32,953 nucleotides of DNA from an uncultured Alphaproteobacteria bacterium (GTDB lineage: Bacteria; Pseudomonadota; Alphaproteobacteria; RF32; CAG-239), in contig CALXWA010000004.1 in NCBI GenBank assembly GCA_944392275.1, forward strand, positions 157,408-190,360, read 5' to 3'. Position numbers and translations under genes: made by a program. Position 1 is the first letter of the stretch. Each line of letters opens with the position of its first letter. The notes under the pieces were generated by a model. It ran no database searches, had not been told where the DNA came from, and saw only the letters and a list, made by a program, of their open reading frames with translations. Below are positions 21,788-30,122 of the stretch, piece after piece.

Positions 21788-24016
21788 TTAGCTGGAATGT
21801 ACCCGGTTATCTTCAATAACAGCGGTAATTTCAACATTTGTCGATCTTGGACGAATGCCTGTGACACGCGCCAGCACGCTCCACTTATCCACTGTTCCAA
21901 AAGCAAAATGCGTCCTTTCGGTATTAGTGTCGGTTAAAATTTTTATTTCCGGTTCTTCAGCAAGCAACACCTCGGAGAAGTTTTCAGTTGGCCAAACACG
22001 ATATGGCCCGGCCAATGATCCGTTCTTTTGCCGCAAAGCCAAGTAACACTCTTGTCCGTCAGTAAAAGCTACCGGTTCGGAAAGCGTAAGCTTAAGACCG
22101 GTTTGTTTGACAATTTCACCACCTTGGCCCCATTTTGCCATATCATGGGTAACCGCAATCAAATCACCATAACAGGGGATCAACCCTTCCAATTCGGCCG
22201 TAAATGAAACAATCCGTCGTCGATAACGGTTTGCCAAGGCCATATAAGTTGCCTCGCGCAACGCTTGTTCTTTGTTGGTGCAACCAAATAACTCAACGGT
22301 GGCAATTTTATCCGAACTGGAGCCGGAAAAACTTCCCGTGACTTCCGATGTTTTCCAAGTTTTTTCTGAAAAATATTCCACACATACACTATCGGCAGTA
22401 TCTTCCGAAGGCATGATATACTGGATGGATAGCGAATTTTTGACAATATTACGAGGTCCAAACATCGCCACGGGCACAGTTTTGGGTTCATCACGCACAA
22501 ACCGCACAATGCCGCCCTGAATAAACGCAACCGCCCGTCCGGTCTTGGCCGTACGAGACAAAGCCTCATAAACCGTCAGCTTGCTGTCATATACGGCGTT
22601 AAAAGTATCACCGCGCGCAGTCCATGTCTGGTCCAACCGGTATAAAGTCTCAAGATCTATGGCTTTATCCGACAGGTTTGCACCGTAATCTGCTTTAAGA
22701 ATATCTGCCAGCGCCCAAGCGATAGATTGCGTGGCTTCCGCTGATGGCGACCAACCTGAAAGCGGCGACCACGTTTTTAACTTGCGGGTAACAATGCAGT
22801 TGACCATACGGGAAGATCGTTGCGAAAGATTGTCTGTCGCCCGCATAACTACGGCTAACATTGTAACATTGCCGTAATCTTTGGCCGATATCACAAACCC
22901 TTTGGCAGAAATCCAACGGATCTCATGACCAGAACGGGAAGACGTGTCTTTATCATCGATTCTGGTCGCCCGTAATTCATATCGCCCCGCCGGAACTTCA
23001 TAAGCATAGGTTTTATACATGGCATTATGATTTGCCTCGGTTATGCTTTCATTGCCTAAAGTGTACCACTCCCCGAGAGGAGAATCCCCGTCATCAACGG
23101 CCCGAATCTCTATTTTCCAGTTGATGCTTTTAGCTGACAATCCGCCATTGTCGTTGGCATAGTAACATCCACGCTGGAAAGCCACGTCAATTTCGATTTT
23201 GTTTATCATTGTTTCCGCCGGATTTAAAATAAAAGGACCGCAAACCTTTCCTTTCAAAAGTTCTTGTCCGGCAACTTCCGCCGATGTGACCACATCCTCG
23301 TCAAACAAAGTGTTTTTTTCACTCGGACGAATAACAGAACAGGTAATCTCATCAAAAAAACTTACTGGAGTGTCTTCGATTCGGATTTGCTCAACGTCAT
23401 ATTCTCCCTGACCTATGCAATGAAGCTGATAGACATATTGCTCATTGTCAATGTAACGGTAATACGGCTGACTGGCAAAATCTGGATAAATGAGATGTCT
23501 GCCATAAATAACCGGTATCGGATTGCCAAGTCGAGCCTCGTTTCCCTGAGCCTGCAACGAATAAGTCGGGCTTTGCGAATAACCGGAAGATGTCATGCCA
23601 TTCAACGCAGGCTTAGGCGTCGGAACAAAAGTGTTGATAAGAATTCCGCCGGCCATGGAAACACCGGCCGCCGCAACACCGCCCCAAATCGCACCGTACG
23701 CCGCGCCGACGGCGCCCCCAGTATAGACAGTTGCCACCAATAACGCGACTGTCAAAACTGTTTTGAGCGGATTGGAACCACCACCTCCACCGCCTAAAGG
23801 AAGCATTATAAGAGAAACAATAGAGTTGTCTGCGATAATGTTTCCCCATTTATTACGTAGCGTCGGCGTACCGTTGATAAGGCACAATACCGGCATTGTC
23901 ATATTAACTTCTTGTTCTTTGATAATCTGCCAGACAGTTTGGGGCTGTTTAAAAACACGACTAACTCGCCCCTTGTCCGGCTGACAAGAGTTTGTAATGT
24001 AATTTAAATAAATCAT
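21788..24016 (-). CDS. Tail tip / host-specificity protein J-like
   Basis: A 742-residue tail tip protein. The N-terminus ends its first small domain with the glycine run LPLGGGGGGSNP and is followed by a hydrophobic Gly/Ala helix region (TGGAVGAAYGAIWGGVAAAG), then EARLGNPIPVIYGRHLIYPD, the layout of lambda gpJ-like and related siphovirus tip proteins. Central regions hold beta-rich tail-hub sequence, including DILKADYGANLSD and GRAVAFIQGGIVRFVRDE. It is much shorter than lambda gpJ (about 1,100 residues) and lacks its C-terminal receptor-binding extension, suggesting that adsorption specificity lies in the separate fibre proteins upstream. It starts four bases after the NlpC/P60 stop. Confidence 0.88.
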   Translation of the reverse strand: MIYLNYITNSCQPDKGRVSRVFKQPQTVWQIIKEQEVNMTMPVLCLINGTPTLRNKWGNIIADNSIVSLIMLPLGGGGGGSNPLKTVLTVALLVATVYTGGAVGAAYGAIWGGVAAAGVSMAGGILINTFVPTPKPALNGMTSSGYSQSPTYSLQAQGNEARLGNPIPVIYGRHLIYPDFASQPYYRYIDNEQYVYQLHCIGQGEYDVEQIRIEDTPVSFFDEITCSVIRPSEKNTLFDEDVVTSAEVAGQELLKGKVCGPFILNPAETMINKIEIDVAFQRGCYYANDNGGLSAKSINWKIEIRAVDDGDSPLGEWYTLGNESITEANHNAMYKTYAYEVPAGRYELRATRIDDKDTSSRSGHEIRWISAKGFVISAKDYGNVTMLAVVMRATDNLSQRSSRMVNCIVTRKLKTWSPLSGWSPSAEATQSIAWALADILKADYGANLSDKAIDLETLYRLDQTWTARGDTFNAVYDSKLTVYEALSRTAKTGRAVAFIQGGIVRFVRDEPKTVPVAMFGPRNIVKNSLSIQYIMPSEDTADSVCVEYFSEKTWKTSEVTGSFSGSSSDKIATVELFGCTNKEQALREATYMALANRYRRRIVSFTAELEGLIPCYGDLIAVTHDMAKWGQGGEIVKQTGLKLTLSEPVAFTDGQECYLALRQKNGSLAGPYRVWPTENFSEVLLAEEPEIKILTDTNTERTHFAFGTVDKWSVLARVTGIRPRSTNVEITAVIEDNRVHSS

Positions 24017-24020
24017 TGGA

Positions 24021-24425
24021 CTAAAACTTTTTTACCCGATAATAACTATCTGGAAACAAACCACTGGCATTAAGAGAATGGATATTTTGAAAAACTACGC
24101 CGGAACCGCGCACGCAATGCAAAACACCGCCTCCGTCAACGTCCAGCCACAAGCCTGCGTGAACCGGATTTTTAGCCTGACGCATGAGGACAACATCACC
24201 ATCCTGCGGTATTTTTATCTCATCAAATACCTGAAACGCTAAATCTGCCCGAAAAGCATGTAATACATCCCGCAGATTATCAGGGTTGACATTGACCGGA
24301 GGCACATTATGGCCATATTCATGTAACAGCACAAAACGAACAAAGCCCCAACAATCAAAACTGTCGGGGCCTTCCGCGCCTGCCACCCATGGCAAGCCTA
24401 TGTATTTATTTGCAAAATGAGGCAT
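24021..24425 (-). CDS. NlpC/P60-type tail peptidase
   Basis: A 134-residue NlpC/P60 cysteine peptidase domain protein. The catalytic Cys25 is in DSFDCWGFVRFVL, the His89 in NPVHAGLWLD, and His103 is a candidate third residue. In siphoviruses such proteins (lambda gpK-like) sit at the tail tip and help cross peptidoglycan; the gene order NlpC/P60 then protein J supports this. The ribosome-binding site is unusually poor. The HEPN gene now sits 13 bases upstream, where a tail gene would be expected, so its insertion may have altered translational coupling. Confidence 0.9.
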   Translation of the reverse strand: MPHFANKYIGLPWVAGAEGPDSFDCWGFVRFVLLHEYGHNVPPVNVNPDNLRDVLHAFRADLAFQVFDEIKIPQDGDVVLMRQAKNPVHAGLWLDVDGGGVLHCVRGSGVVFQNIHSLNASGLFPDSYYRVKKF

Positions 24426-24438
24426 TTAACGAGATTAA

Positions 24439-25656
24439 TTATGAAAATTTAAGATCATCTATATAGCTATATATATCATCTATATTTTGGTACTTTTTTT
24501 CTTCTACTAATTTAAGAATAACATAAATTCCTTGCCTTACAAAATTAAAGAAATTATAGTAGTCTTTAATTTCAATATTTGATTTTCCCGAATGAACTAT
24601 AGCCGATCGTAAGCTATATAATTTTTTTATATCTTTGAAAATAGAGAGGCGTTCTTCTTTTGTATTTCCAACAAGAAAAGCTAATGTTTCAGATAAAGAA
24701 TAAGTTATTGATGGATTAATAAAAGAATTTTTTTCTTGTCTTGTTAATAAACATTCTAAAGCTATAGATATTTGCAAAAAAGCATCACCAATATTTTCAT
24801 TTCTTAAAGATTTTCCCAACCACATAATAGATTTAAATATTTTATCTTGCAACGCCGTTTTTGGTTCATCCAATAAGGTAAATAAATTTTTATGATTATT
24901 AAAAAATAAATTGGTTTTTAATCTAATTTCACCTCTTCCAAAGGTACTATTGTCGCTTGAATAAGAAGATGAAGTCTCAACCATATTTTCATTAAGGAGA
25001 TGATACTCTGTACTATTGTGAATAAACGATGAATTTAGAGTTAATGCATCCTGTTTATATCCTAATGCAATACTAATTAAATTAAGAAATTGCTGTGTTT
25101 TCTCTTGAATAACAGATCTAATCTGATAATCATCTCCAGGTATAATCTTAACATTCTTAAATACAATTGCTGTATGGCACAAATTATCAGTATTAATAGT
25201 ATTTTGCTCTGATATTCGATTATACATAAAAGGATTTGGGTATTTTTTTATAAAATAACTAGGAGTAAATAAAATAAATGAACTGGTTTCATAAGAATCA
25301 ATATCTATACACAAATTATATATTTTTAAGAATATATTCACTGTCTTAAGTTCAATTGTATTTAATTGCTTAAAAAAACTATTTAAATCATCTTCTTTGC
25401 ATCCATTCTCATAAAGCGTCATTAAATATGTTGTTAATTGACTCATTACAAATTCGACAGATAAAGGAATATTATTTTTTTTGATTCTTTCAAATACAAA
25501 ACCTCTAATTTCGGCATCTTTTTCTTTTGTAAAAGCCAATGCTTTACCTTTACTAAAAGATATACCTAGCCTAGCATATTTTTGTGTGTCGCTAAAATAA
25601 TCATTATTAATCTCAGATTCGATAAAATCTTCATATTTTAACCTTACTGTTTCCAT
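24439..25656 (-). CDS. Apea-like HEPN-domain protein, probable phage moron
   Basis: A 405-residue soluble protein. The C-terminal region FLQISIALECLLTRQEKNSF through the segment LYSLRSAIVHSGKSNIEI matches the HEPN fold. The Rx4H motif RSAIVH (Arg350, His355) is the RNase active-site signature of HEPN effectors, and the pattern recalls the Apea-like HEPN group. The first ~250 residues are of unknown fold and may be a sensor. It interrupts the tail genes between DUF1833 and NlpC/P60, is far more AT-rich than both, and has its own AAAGGAG site and an upstream gap with a CTTTATAAAG palindrome. That is the profile of a moron. Antiviral RNA cleavage or superinfection exclusion is inferred, not shown. 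Confidence 0.74.
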   Translation of the reverse strand: METVRLKYEDFIESEINNDYFSDTQKYARLGISFSKGKALAFTKEKDAEIRGFVFERIKKNNIPLSVEFVMSQLTTYLMTLYENGCKEDDLNSFFKQLNTIELKTVNIFLKIYNLCIDIDSYETSSFILFTPSYFIKKYPNPFMYNRISEQNTINTDNLCHTAIVFKNVKIIPGDDYQIRSVIQEKTQQFLNLISIALGYKQDALTLNSSFIHNSTEYHLLNENMVETSSSYSSDNSTFGRGEIRLKTNLFFNNHKNLFTLLDEPKTALQDKIFKSIMWLGKSLRNENIGDAFLQISIALECLLTRQEKNSFINPSITYSLSETLAFLVGNTKEERLSIFKDIKKLYSLRSAIVHSGKSNIEIKDYYNFFNFVRQGIYVILKLVEEKKYQNIDDIYSYIDDLKFS

Positions 25657-25709
25657 TATATAAGCTCCTTTATAAAGAGGATAATTAATGCTTTATTTTA
25701 AATCAATCA

Positions 25710-26252
25710 TTATCTACTCAATCCCGGATATTTTTTGATAGTGTAGTTCTCCGCCGGAAAGGATTTGTTGCCAATATCCATCATCCGGGCTGTGGCCGAA
25801 ATTTTGGAAACATCCACGGTAATTTCCGTAATCACCAGCGTAATTGGAGGATTCATCTGCGGACAACTAAGATCGTTGGAAAGATACGGACGATAAGTCA
25901 TCTCAATCATATCTTGTGTTTCTATGGCCTTATCCAGATATTCGATAAGCTCCGTGGATACATTATCCAGGGTCAACGTAATTTCAGGAACAGGAATGGC
26001 TTCCACCGGAGGAAGCTCCAAATCAAAAGCCATGGCGACAAACTCAACGTCTTGTCCAGCGTTAAGAGGAGCACTTTCCTCCAATCGACAAATATGATTA
26101 ACATTATCTCGCACCACTCGGATTGCGGTAGGGAGCCCGTTTTCATCAACAAAAGCCGGATGCCTAAGCTCCAGCGTATGCAAAATAATAATTTCGCTGT
26201 CCGCCGATGCGTAAGCTTCTTTCAAAGCCTCGGATAATGATGCGTCTGTCAT
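25710..26252 (-). CDS. DUF1833-family phage tail protein
   Basis: A 180-residue protein with the DUF1833 pattern: SLSEALKEAYASADSEIIIL and then HTLELRHPAF at the N-terminus, FVAMAFDLELPP in the middle and a C-terminal beta-rich segment ending NYTIKKYPGLSR. DUF1833 proteins are found in siphoviral tail modules next to NlpC/P60 and tip genes; their exact role is unknown but a tail-hub location is likely. It starts three bases after the glycine-rich protein gene. In related modules it would directly precede the peptidase gene; here the HEPN gene separates them. Confidence 0.78.
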   Translation of the reverse strand: MTDASLSEALKEAYASADSEIIILHTLELRHPAFVDENGLPTAIRVVRDNVNHICRLEESAPLNAGQDVEFVAMAFDLELPPVEAIPVPEITLTLDNVSTELIEYLDKAIETQDMIEMTYRPYLSNDLSCPQMNPPITLVITEITVDVSKISATARMMDIGNKSFPAENYTIKKYPGLSR

Positions 26253-26255
26253 AAG

Positions 26256-26948
26256 CTATTTCCCATAATACATTATTTTAACATATCCATCAGAACCTGG
26301 AGAACTGGTAAAACTGGCACCTCCGGAATATCGGGTTGTGGCGCTTCCGGCCGAACCGCTTCCATAGGGAGGATATGGAGACTGAACGATGGCGGTGGAA
26401 ACAGAACCATCCCTGTTTCCTGTGTACCAACGGTTAAACGTGCCGGCGTGGCCGTTGCTGATAACAGATGACGATACCAAAGCATTTTTATCGTACGAAA
26501 CGACTGTACCGGCTGTCCCTCCCTGTTGAACGACAGGATTTCCCCATCCAGCCTTGCCTCGACCACCGCCGCCGACAGAACAAAGCAAACCAACGCTAGT
26601 AGCTCCGCCATCCGTCGAAGCGGCTGTTCCCGCGGTTGAAATTGTGGCGGATTTTCCTAAAGCGCCAACAATGACTGAAAGTGTACCCGCCGAAATTCTG
26701 AAAACACCATGAATAACGGCGCCGGAACCACCGCTGGCGGAAACCGCTATGGTATATTGTAAACCGCCCAAAGCCATTTGCCCGCAACCACCACCTCCAC
26801 CAACAGCGATAATTTCATATAAACCGTCGATGGGAATATCCACCGAATACATGCCAGCAGTGTTTTTTTCAAAAATGACTTCTCCTTTTTTTACAGGACT
26901 GTCATCCAAAGATGCCAGCAACAGACGTTTCGAATAAATTTCCATCAT
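26256..26948 (-). CDS. Glycine-rich tail fibre tip protein
   Basis: About 230 residues. The start MMEIYSKRLLLASLDD is chosen because AGGAG lies seven bases upstream and the ATG overlaps the previous stop; a longer frame start lies within the previous gene. The body is rich in Gly, Ser, Ala and Thr with runs such as IIAVGGGGGCGQMALGG and CSVGGGGRGKAGWGNP, and ends GSDGYVKIMYYGK. Glycine-rich repeats of this kind occur in phage receptor-recognition tips, including the T-even gp38 adhesins, where they fold as a polyglycine II sandwich. This protein is therefore a candidate receptor-binding tip, with variable loops between glycine stretches. Confidence 0.72.
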   Translation of the reverse strand: MMEIYSKRLLLASLDDSPVKKGEVIFEKNTAGMYSVDIPIDGLYEIIAVGGGGGCGQMALGGLQYTIAVSASGGSGAVIHGVFRISAGTLSVIVGALGKSATISTAGTAASTDGGATSVGLLCSVGGGGRGKAGWGNPVVQQGGTAGTVVSYDKNALVSSSVISNGHAGTFNRWYTGNRDGSVSTAIVQSPYPPYGSGSAGSATTRYSGGASFTSSPGSDGYVKIMYYGK

Positions 26949-27502
26949 TCCGCCGCTCCTGTGGCAATCGCTCCAACCACCCAATGTGCGCCATTATGTT
27001 CATAAATGATGTTGTAACGCCCGGTTTCAAATTCAGGAGCAGTCTTGGAAAAATAATTATTCGTCCCCAAATTAACGGTCTGTTTTGTTGATAAATTCAT
27101 CTGCACCAAAATCTGATGAAAAACCGCGTGATCACTCACAGACGGCAAAGAAAAGGTAACCGTTCCCGAAGGAACTATACGATTAACCGAATTATCGGCC
27201 AAAGAAATCGTCCCGCTTGAGGCAAGCGTCGCAATGGACACCTTTTTTAAAGCGTAAGTGGTCGATATGTCATTTCCATTAGCGTCCGCGGAAGCTTTAG
27301 ACGCTGTTGCCGTCTTGTCCAATTTGTTTGCAAGGGCGGAAAAGACCGCCCCCGAACTTATAGCGTTCACAGAACCGGAAACAGGAAGCGTGTCCACTTT
27401 AACTTTTCCGGCCACATTGGCCGTCGCCGCTGGAATATTGTCCGTATAAGGATAAAGGTAATCCCCGTCCAAATTTTTTAACCTGACTTTTCTATCAACC
27501 AT
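26945..27502 (-). CDS. Tail fibre-like protein (paralogue 1)
   Basis: About 185 residues from the start MVDRKVRLKNLDG, supported by AGGAA eight bases upstream. The N-terminal module (LDGDYLYPYTDNIPAATANV, then SGSVNAISSGAVFSALANKLD) is shared with the next fibre gene. A linker of the form KASADANGNDISTTYALKKV follows and recurs in three genes of this block. The C-terminal half (TINLADNS-type beta segments, ending HNGAHWVVGAIATGAAE) is unique. This suggests a trimeric fibre subunit with a shared docking part and a variable tip. It overlaps the downstream gene by four bases. Confidence 0.72.
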   Translation of the reverse strand: MVDRKVRLKNLDGDYLYPYTDNIPAATANVAGKVKVDTLPVSGSVNAISSGAVFSALANKLDKTATASKASADANGNDISTTYALKKVSIATLASSGTISLADNSVNRIVPSGTVTFSLPSVSDHAVFHQILVQMNLSTKQTVNLGTNNYFSKTAPEFETGRYNIIYEHNGAHWVVGAIATGAAE

Positions 27503-27512
27503 GTTGTTTTTC

Positions 27513-28283
27513 CTACATTTCTTCAAATGAAATTACATCAGCAAGCTTGGCGTAGGTTTGCGAGATGTTGTTGCCTTCCGCATCAGCCGTCGCTTTCGCC
27601 GCCGTTCCATCCAAGGCCAAAGCTCCAACATCACCGGCGCTTAAAACAATATTTGCAGACAGCGACTTATTATTAACAGTCCGAGTAACAGGAACAAACC
27701 CGGCCAAATCAACTTTGGCGGATTCCAATGCTGATAATTTAAAATATCCAATTTGAATAAAACCATACGTTTCGATAGTGTTAACCAGCTCAGCATCACT
27801 GCTATAGGTATAGGAAGTTGATGCTTCTTCTACGGAATATACCCATAAATCCGGTATGCTCTGCGCCTGAATATAAAAAATGTCTCCGATTTTATAATCT
27901 GTCTTGGATACAGTGTTTAGAGAAGAGATCAAATCCGCATATGACGCAAAAGAAGACGCCCTGGTTCGTCCCTCCGCAAGACGTTTGGCTTCGTTGGCCG
28001 TTGTCTCTATTAAAGAGAGCTCACTTTTGGTGGCATAAGTTACCGTAATTTCATTGCCTTCCGCATCAGCCGTCGCTTTCAACGCTGTTCCGGACACATC
28101 CAACTTTTCATCCAAAGCAATTTTTGCCCCGCCTGACGACAAGACGTTGGTCGAACTTTCGGTTGGCGTGTTGTCCAGGATAACCACGCCTGCGTTTTCC
28201 GTCGTTGCAATCGGAAGATTTTCTGTGTAGGGATACAAATAATCGCCGGATGCGTTTTTCAATTTAATATTTTTAATTGTCAT
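27513..28283 (-). CDS. Tail fibre-like protein (paralogue 2)
   Basis: About 256 residues from MTIKNIKLKNASG, with GGAGG seven bases upstream. It starts with the same module as paralogue 1 (ASGDYLYPYTENLPIATTEN, then TNVLSSGGAKIALDEKLD). It contains the linker twice: KATADAEGNEITVTYATKSE and, at the very end, KATADAEGNNISQTYAKLAD. Between these lies a unique domain with IGDIFYIQAQSIPDLWVYSV, resembling insertions seen in tail and collar fibre proteins. The final FEEM resembles the end of the next gene (FYEEV), so the linker plus this ending may be a conserved attachment point. Confidence 0.72.
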   Translation of the reverse strand: MTIKNIKLKNASGDYLYPYTENLPIATTENAGVVILDNTPTESSTNVLSSGGAKIALDEKLDVSGTALKATADAEGNEITVTYATKSELSLIETTANEAKRLAEGRTRASSFASYADLISSLNTVSKTDYKIGDIFYIQAQSIPDLWVYSVEEASTSYTYSSDAELVNTIETYGFIQIGYFKLSALESAKVDLAGFVPVTRTVNNKSLSANIVLSAGDVGALALDGTAAKATADAEGNNISQTYAKLADVISFEEM

Positions 28284-28298
28284 ATTTTCCTCCATAAA

Positions 28299-28517
28299 TT
28301 AAACTTCTTCATAAAAAATAACGTCCGCAATGCGGGCGTAGGTTTTGCCAATATCATTTCCATCAGCGTCGGCTTCTGCCCTTTTAACCGTTTGTTCCAA
28401 AACCTCGTCAAGAGCCGCGGCGACAGCGCCGGAAGTGATCAAATTAACACTGCCTTCGACCGGTTTGGCGTCTGTGTGTATTCTGGTCGCCGGAATTTTG
28501 CTTTTATCCTCGCTCAT
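28299..28517 (-). CDS. Short tail fibre module (paralogue 3)
   Basis: About 72 residues from MSEDKSKIPATRIH, with GGAGG upstream. It comprises a version of the shared block (GSVNLITSGAVAAALDEVLE) and one linker repeat (AEADADGNDIGKTYARIADV), ending FYEEV. It therefore looks like a fibre gene reduced to docking module and linker: a separate small connector protein, or a remnant left after recombination removed a tip domain. It lies between the larger fibre genes with spacings of one and 15 bases, within one operon. Confidence 0.62.
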   Translation of the reverse strand: MSEDKSKIPATRIHTDAKPVEGSVNLITSGAVAAALDEVLEQTVKRAEADADGNDIGKTYARIADVIFYEEV

Positions 28518-28518
28518 A

Positions 28519-29187
28519 TCAAGCAACCTCCATATCTTCATAAACAATCGCCCCCACAAGCGTGGAAAGCGTCTGAATATCTTGCAAATATTTAACACTC
28601 CAGCGCTCCCCCACCGAAAGGGGAGACATTAATCTGACATTTTTTCCATCTTCCGAAAGAGTGTAGTTTTGCGGTAAAAGACAGGTGTTTTCGACAATAA
28701 CTGATAGTATTTGTCCGGAAACGCCTAAGATTGCGCCGTTCAAAAAAAGTTCCTGCTGACTGGCCGACGCTGTTCCGCTGACCTCTGTTGGATAACAGCC
28801 AATCGTGGTTTTGCGCGCAAGTTCAACCCAGCCGCGGGCGGAATGTGTGCCGCCGCAGGCCGCCACTTGTTCATCCGACCCCTCCGCCCAAATTTTTGCG
28901 TTATGAGCAATTTTTGCGTTTTCCAAAACTTTTGTTTCGGTTTCCTTACATAAAATTGCGCTTTTTTCAGCAGATATAGCTGCTTCCGAGGCAATTTTCA
29001 CAATATTGTTGCTTTCGGAACTGATTGAACTGCATAAATCATTGATTGCTTTGGCAACACTTGGCACTCCACCATTTTCTGTCTGAACAACAGTCTGGTC
29101 ATCTCCGTGCACAATCGTGTGAAACAACGCGGAATCAGCCTCGGTTGTGTCAACCGCGGCGTTAAGCCTTTCTTGCATATTTGTCAT
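28519..29187 (-). CDS. Tail fibre / collar-type protein
   Basis: A 222-residue protein with start MTNMQERLNAAVDTT supported by AAGGGA. The motif AKIWAEGSDEQVAACGGTHS followed by ARGWVELAR is a recurring domain in phage tail fibres. It is preceded by a long helical, Ala- and Glu-rich stretch (IASEAAISAEKSAILCKETE) that probably forms a trimeric coiled coil. The C-terminal part is beta-rich (FLNGAILGVSGQILSVIVEN). It likely forms the shaft or base of the side fibre set encoded downstream. The end of the gene, with VGAIVYEDMEV, is reminiscent of the FYEEV and FEEM endings of the paralogues. Confidence 0.72.
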   Translation of the reverse strand: MTNMQERLNAAVDTTEADSALFHTIVHGDDQTVVQTENGGVPSVAKAINDLCSSISSESNNIVKIASEAAISAEKSAILCKETETKVLENAKIAHNAKIWAEGSDEQVAACGGTHSARGWVELARKTTIGCYPTEVSGTASASQQELFLNGAILGVSGQILSVIVENTCLLPQNYTLSEDGKNVRLMSPLSVGERWSVKYLQDIQTLSTLVGAIVYEDMEVA

Positions 29188-29197
29188 CGAATATCCC

Positions 29198-29677
29198 TTA
29201 ATTAAGTTTTCTCGGCAGAGATGAATGAACCAAAATATGGAGTTTTGAAGACAGAAATTCCAAACTGAGCAGGTCTATTTCTGAAACAACATCCATGGCA
29301 TCTTCGCTGATGGTCGAGCGGTCGCGGATTTCAAGCTCGGTCGTAATCTGCCACAACCGCCCGGAAACCAGAGTTGCTTCGAACTGTTGCGTAAACCGCG
29401 CGTCTTGTTCTATCAACCCCATTCCACCCAAAAGCGAAATTATAAACCATTCAGCGCCCTCTTTGGCCTGATACTTGTACCAGGCTTCAAAAAGACAGAA
29501 CTGTTCAGGATTCATAATCCACTTGACCGCAATTTTGCTTGGTGTTTGCGTGTAACGCCGCCGTTGCCGGGCTGGTCCAGCTTCCATCTCCGTTCTGACA
29601 ATGGCCTCGCCGGGCCTTATGGTGTAGCCCTCAACAGTTGGATATGGCAGTTTTTTAGGAAATTTTACTGTTGTCAT
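29198..29677 (-). CDS. Minor tail protein
   Basis: A 159-residue protein between the tape measure and fibre genes. It begins TTVKFPKKLPYPTVEGYTIR and includes RQRRRYTQTPSKIAVKWIM, a beta-rich pattern typical of the small distal tail proteins found after the tape measure in siphoviruses. The motif FEAWYKYQAKEGAEWFIISL and the later LWQITTELEIRDR support this. I cannot assign it to a named lambda equivalent with confidence; the gpM position is the closest by order. AAAGGA precedes the start. Confidence 0.68.
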   Translation of the reverse strand: MTTVKFPKKLPYPTVEGYTIRPGEAIVRTEMEAGPARQRRRYTQTPSKIAVKWIMNPEQFCLFEAWYKYQAKEGAEWFIISLLGGMGLIEQDARFTQQFEATLVSGRLWQITTELEIRDRSTISEDAMDVVSEIDLLSLEFLSSKLHILVHSSLPRKLN

Positions 29678-29717
29678 TTTATTCCTTTTGTTATAGATAT
29701 CCTCTTCAGGAGAGATT

Positions 29718-30122
29718 ATGACTGAAGTTTCATGGAAAATAACATGTGATAATTGCGGACAAGAACTACAAGAGACCGAAGAAATTTGTCCGAATTGTCA
29801 TAGTAATAAAAAAACAGCACTTCTTCAAGTTCGTGAAGGACTGCATCTTGCTACTAGTGAACGAATAAAAGTTAAAAACGATCAATATCCCAGTAATAAA
29901 AAATTGCGTTATGATTTAATGCAAGGAAATGTTTCCTCTAAGAAAACTGATAACGGTCGCGCAAAAATAAAACGTATTATTGATAAAGATAATGACTACT
30001 ACTATGAACATGTAGAAGACTGTAATGGAACCGTAATACATCATTGCGAGGAAGCTCTCTCTAAACACTTTGGTCACGGAACAGCCAAGAATTCTAACGA
30101 TAACTCCCATACGCCGGATTAA
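29718..30122 (+). CDS. Zinc-ribbon protein in antisense orientation, possible moron
   Basis: A 134-residue protein with an N-terminal zinc ribbon, CDNCGQELQETEEICPNCHS (two CxxC pairs). It has a C-terminal region of a type seen in many bacterial hypothetical proteins (RIIDKDNDYYYEHVEDCNG, then HHCEEALSKHFGHGTAK). The start has AGGAG five bases upstream. It is the only plus-strand gene in the tail module, is AT-rich relative to it, and its 3' end overlaps the end of the tape measure gene by 29 bases. These features suggest a moron expressed from the prophage. Function is unknown; nucleic-acid binding through the ribbon is plausible. Confidence 0.68.
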   Translation: MTEVSWKITCDNCGQELQETEEICPNCHSNKKTALLQVREGLHLATSERIKVKNDQYPSNKKLRYDLMQGNVSSKKTDNGRAKIKRIIDKDNDYYYEHVEDCNGTVIHHCEEALSKHFGHGTAKNSNDNSHTPD

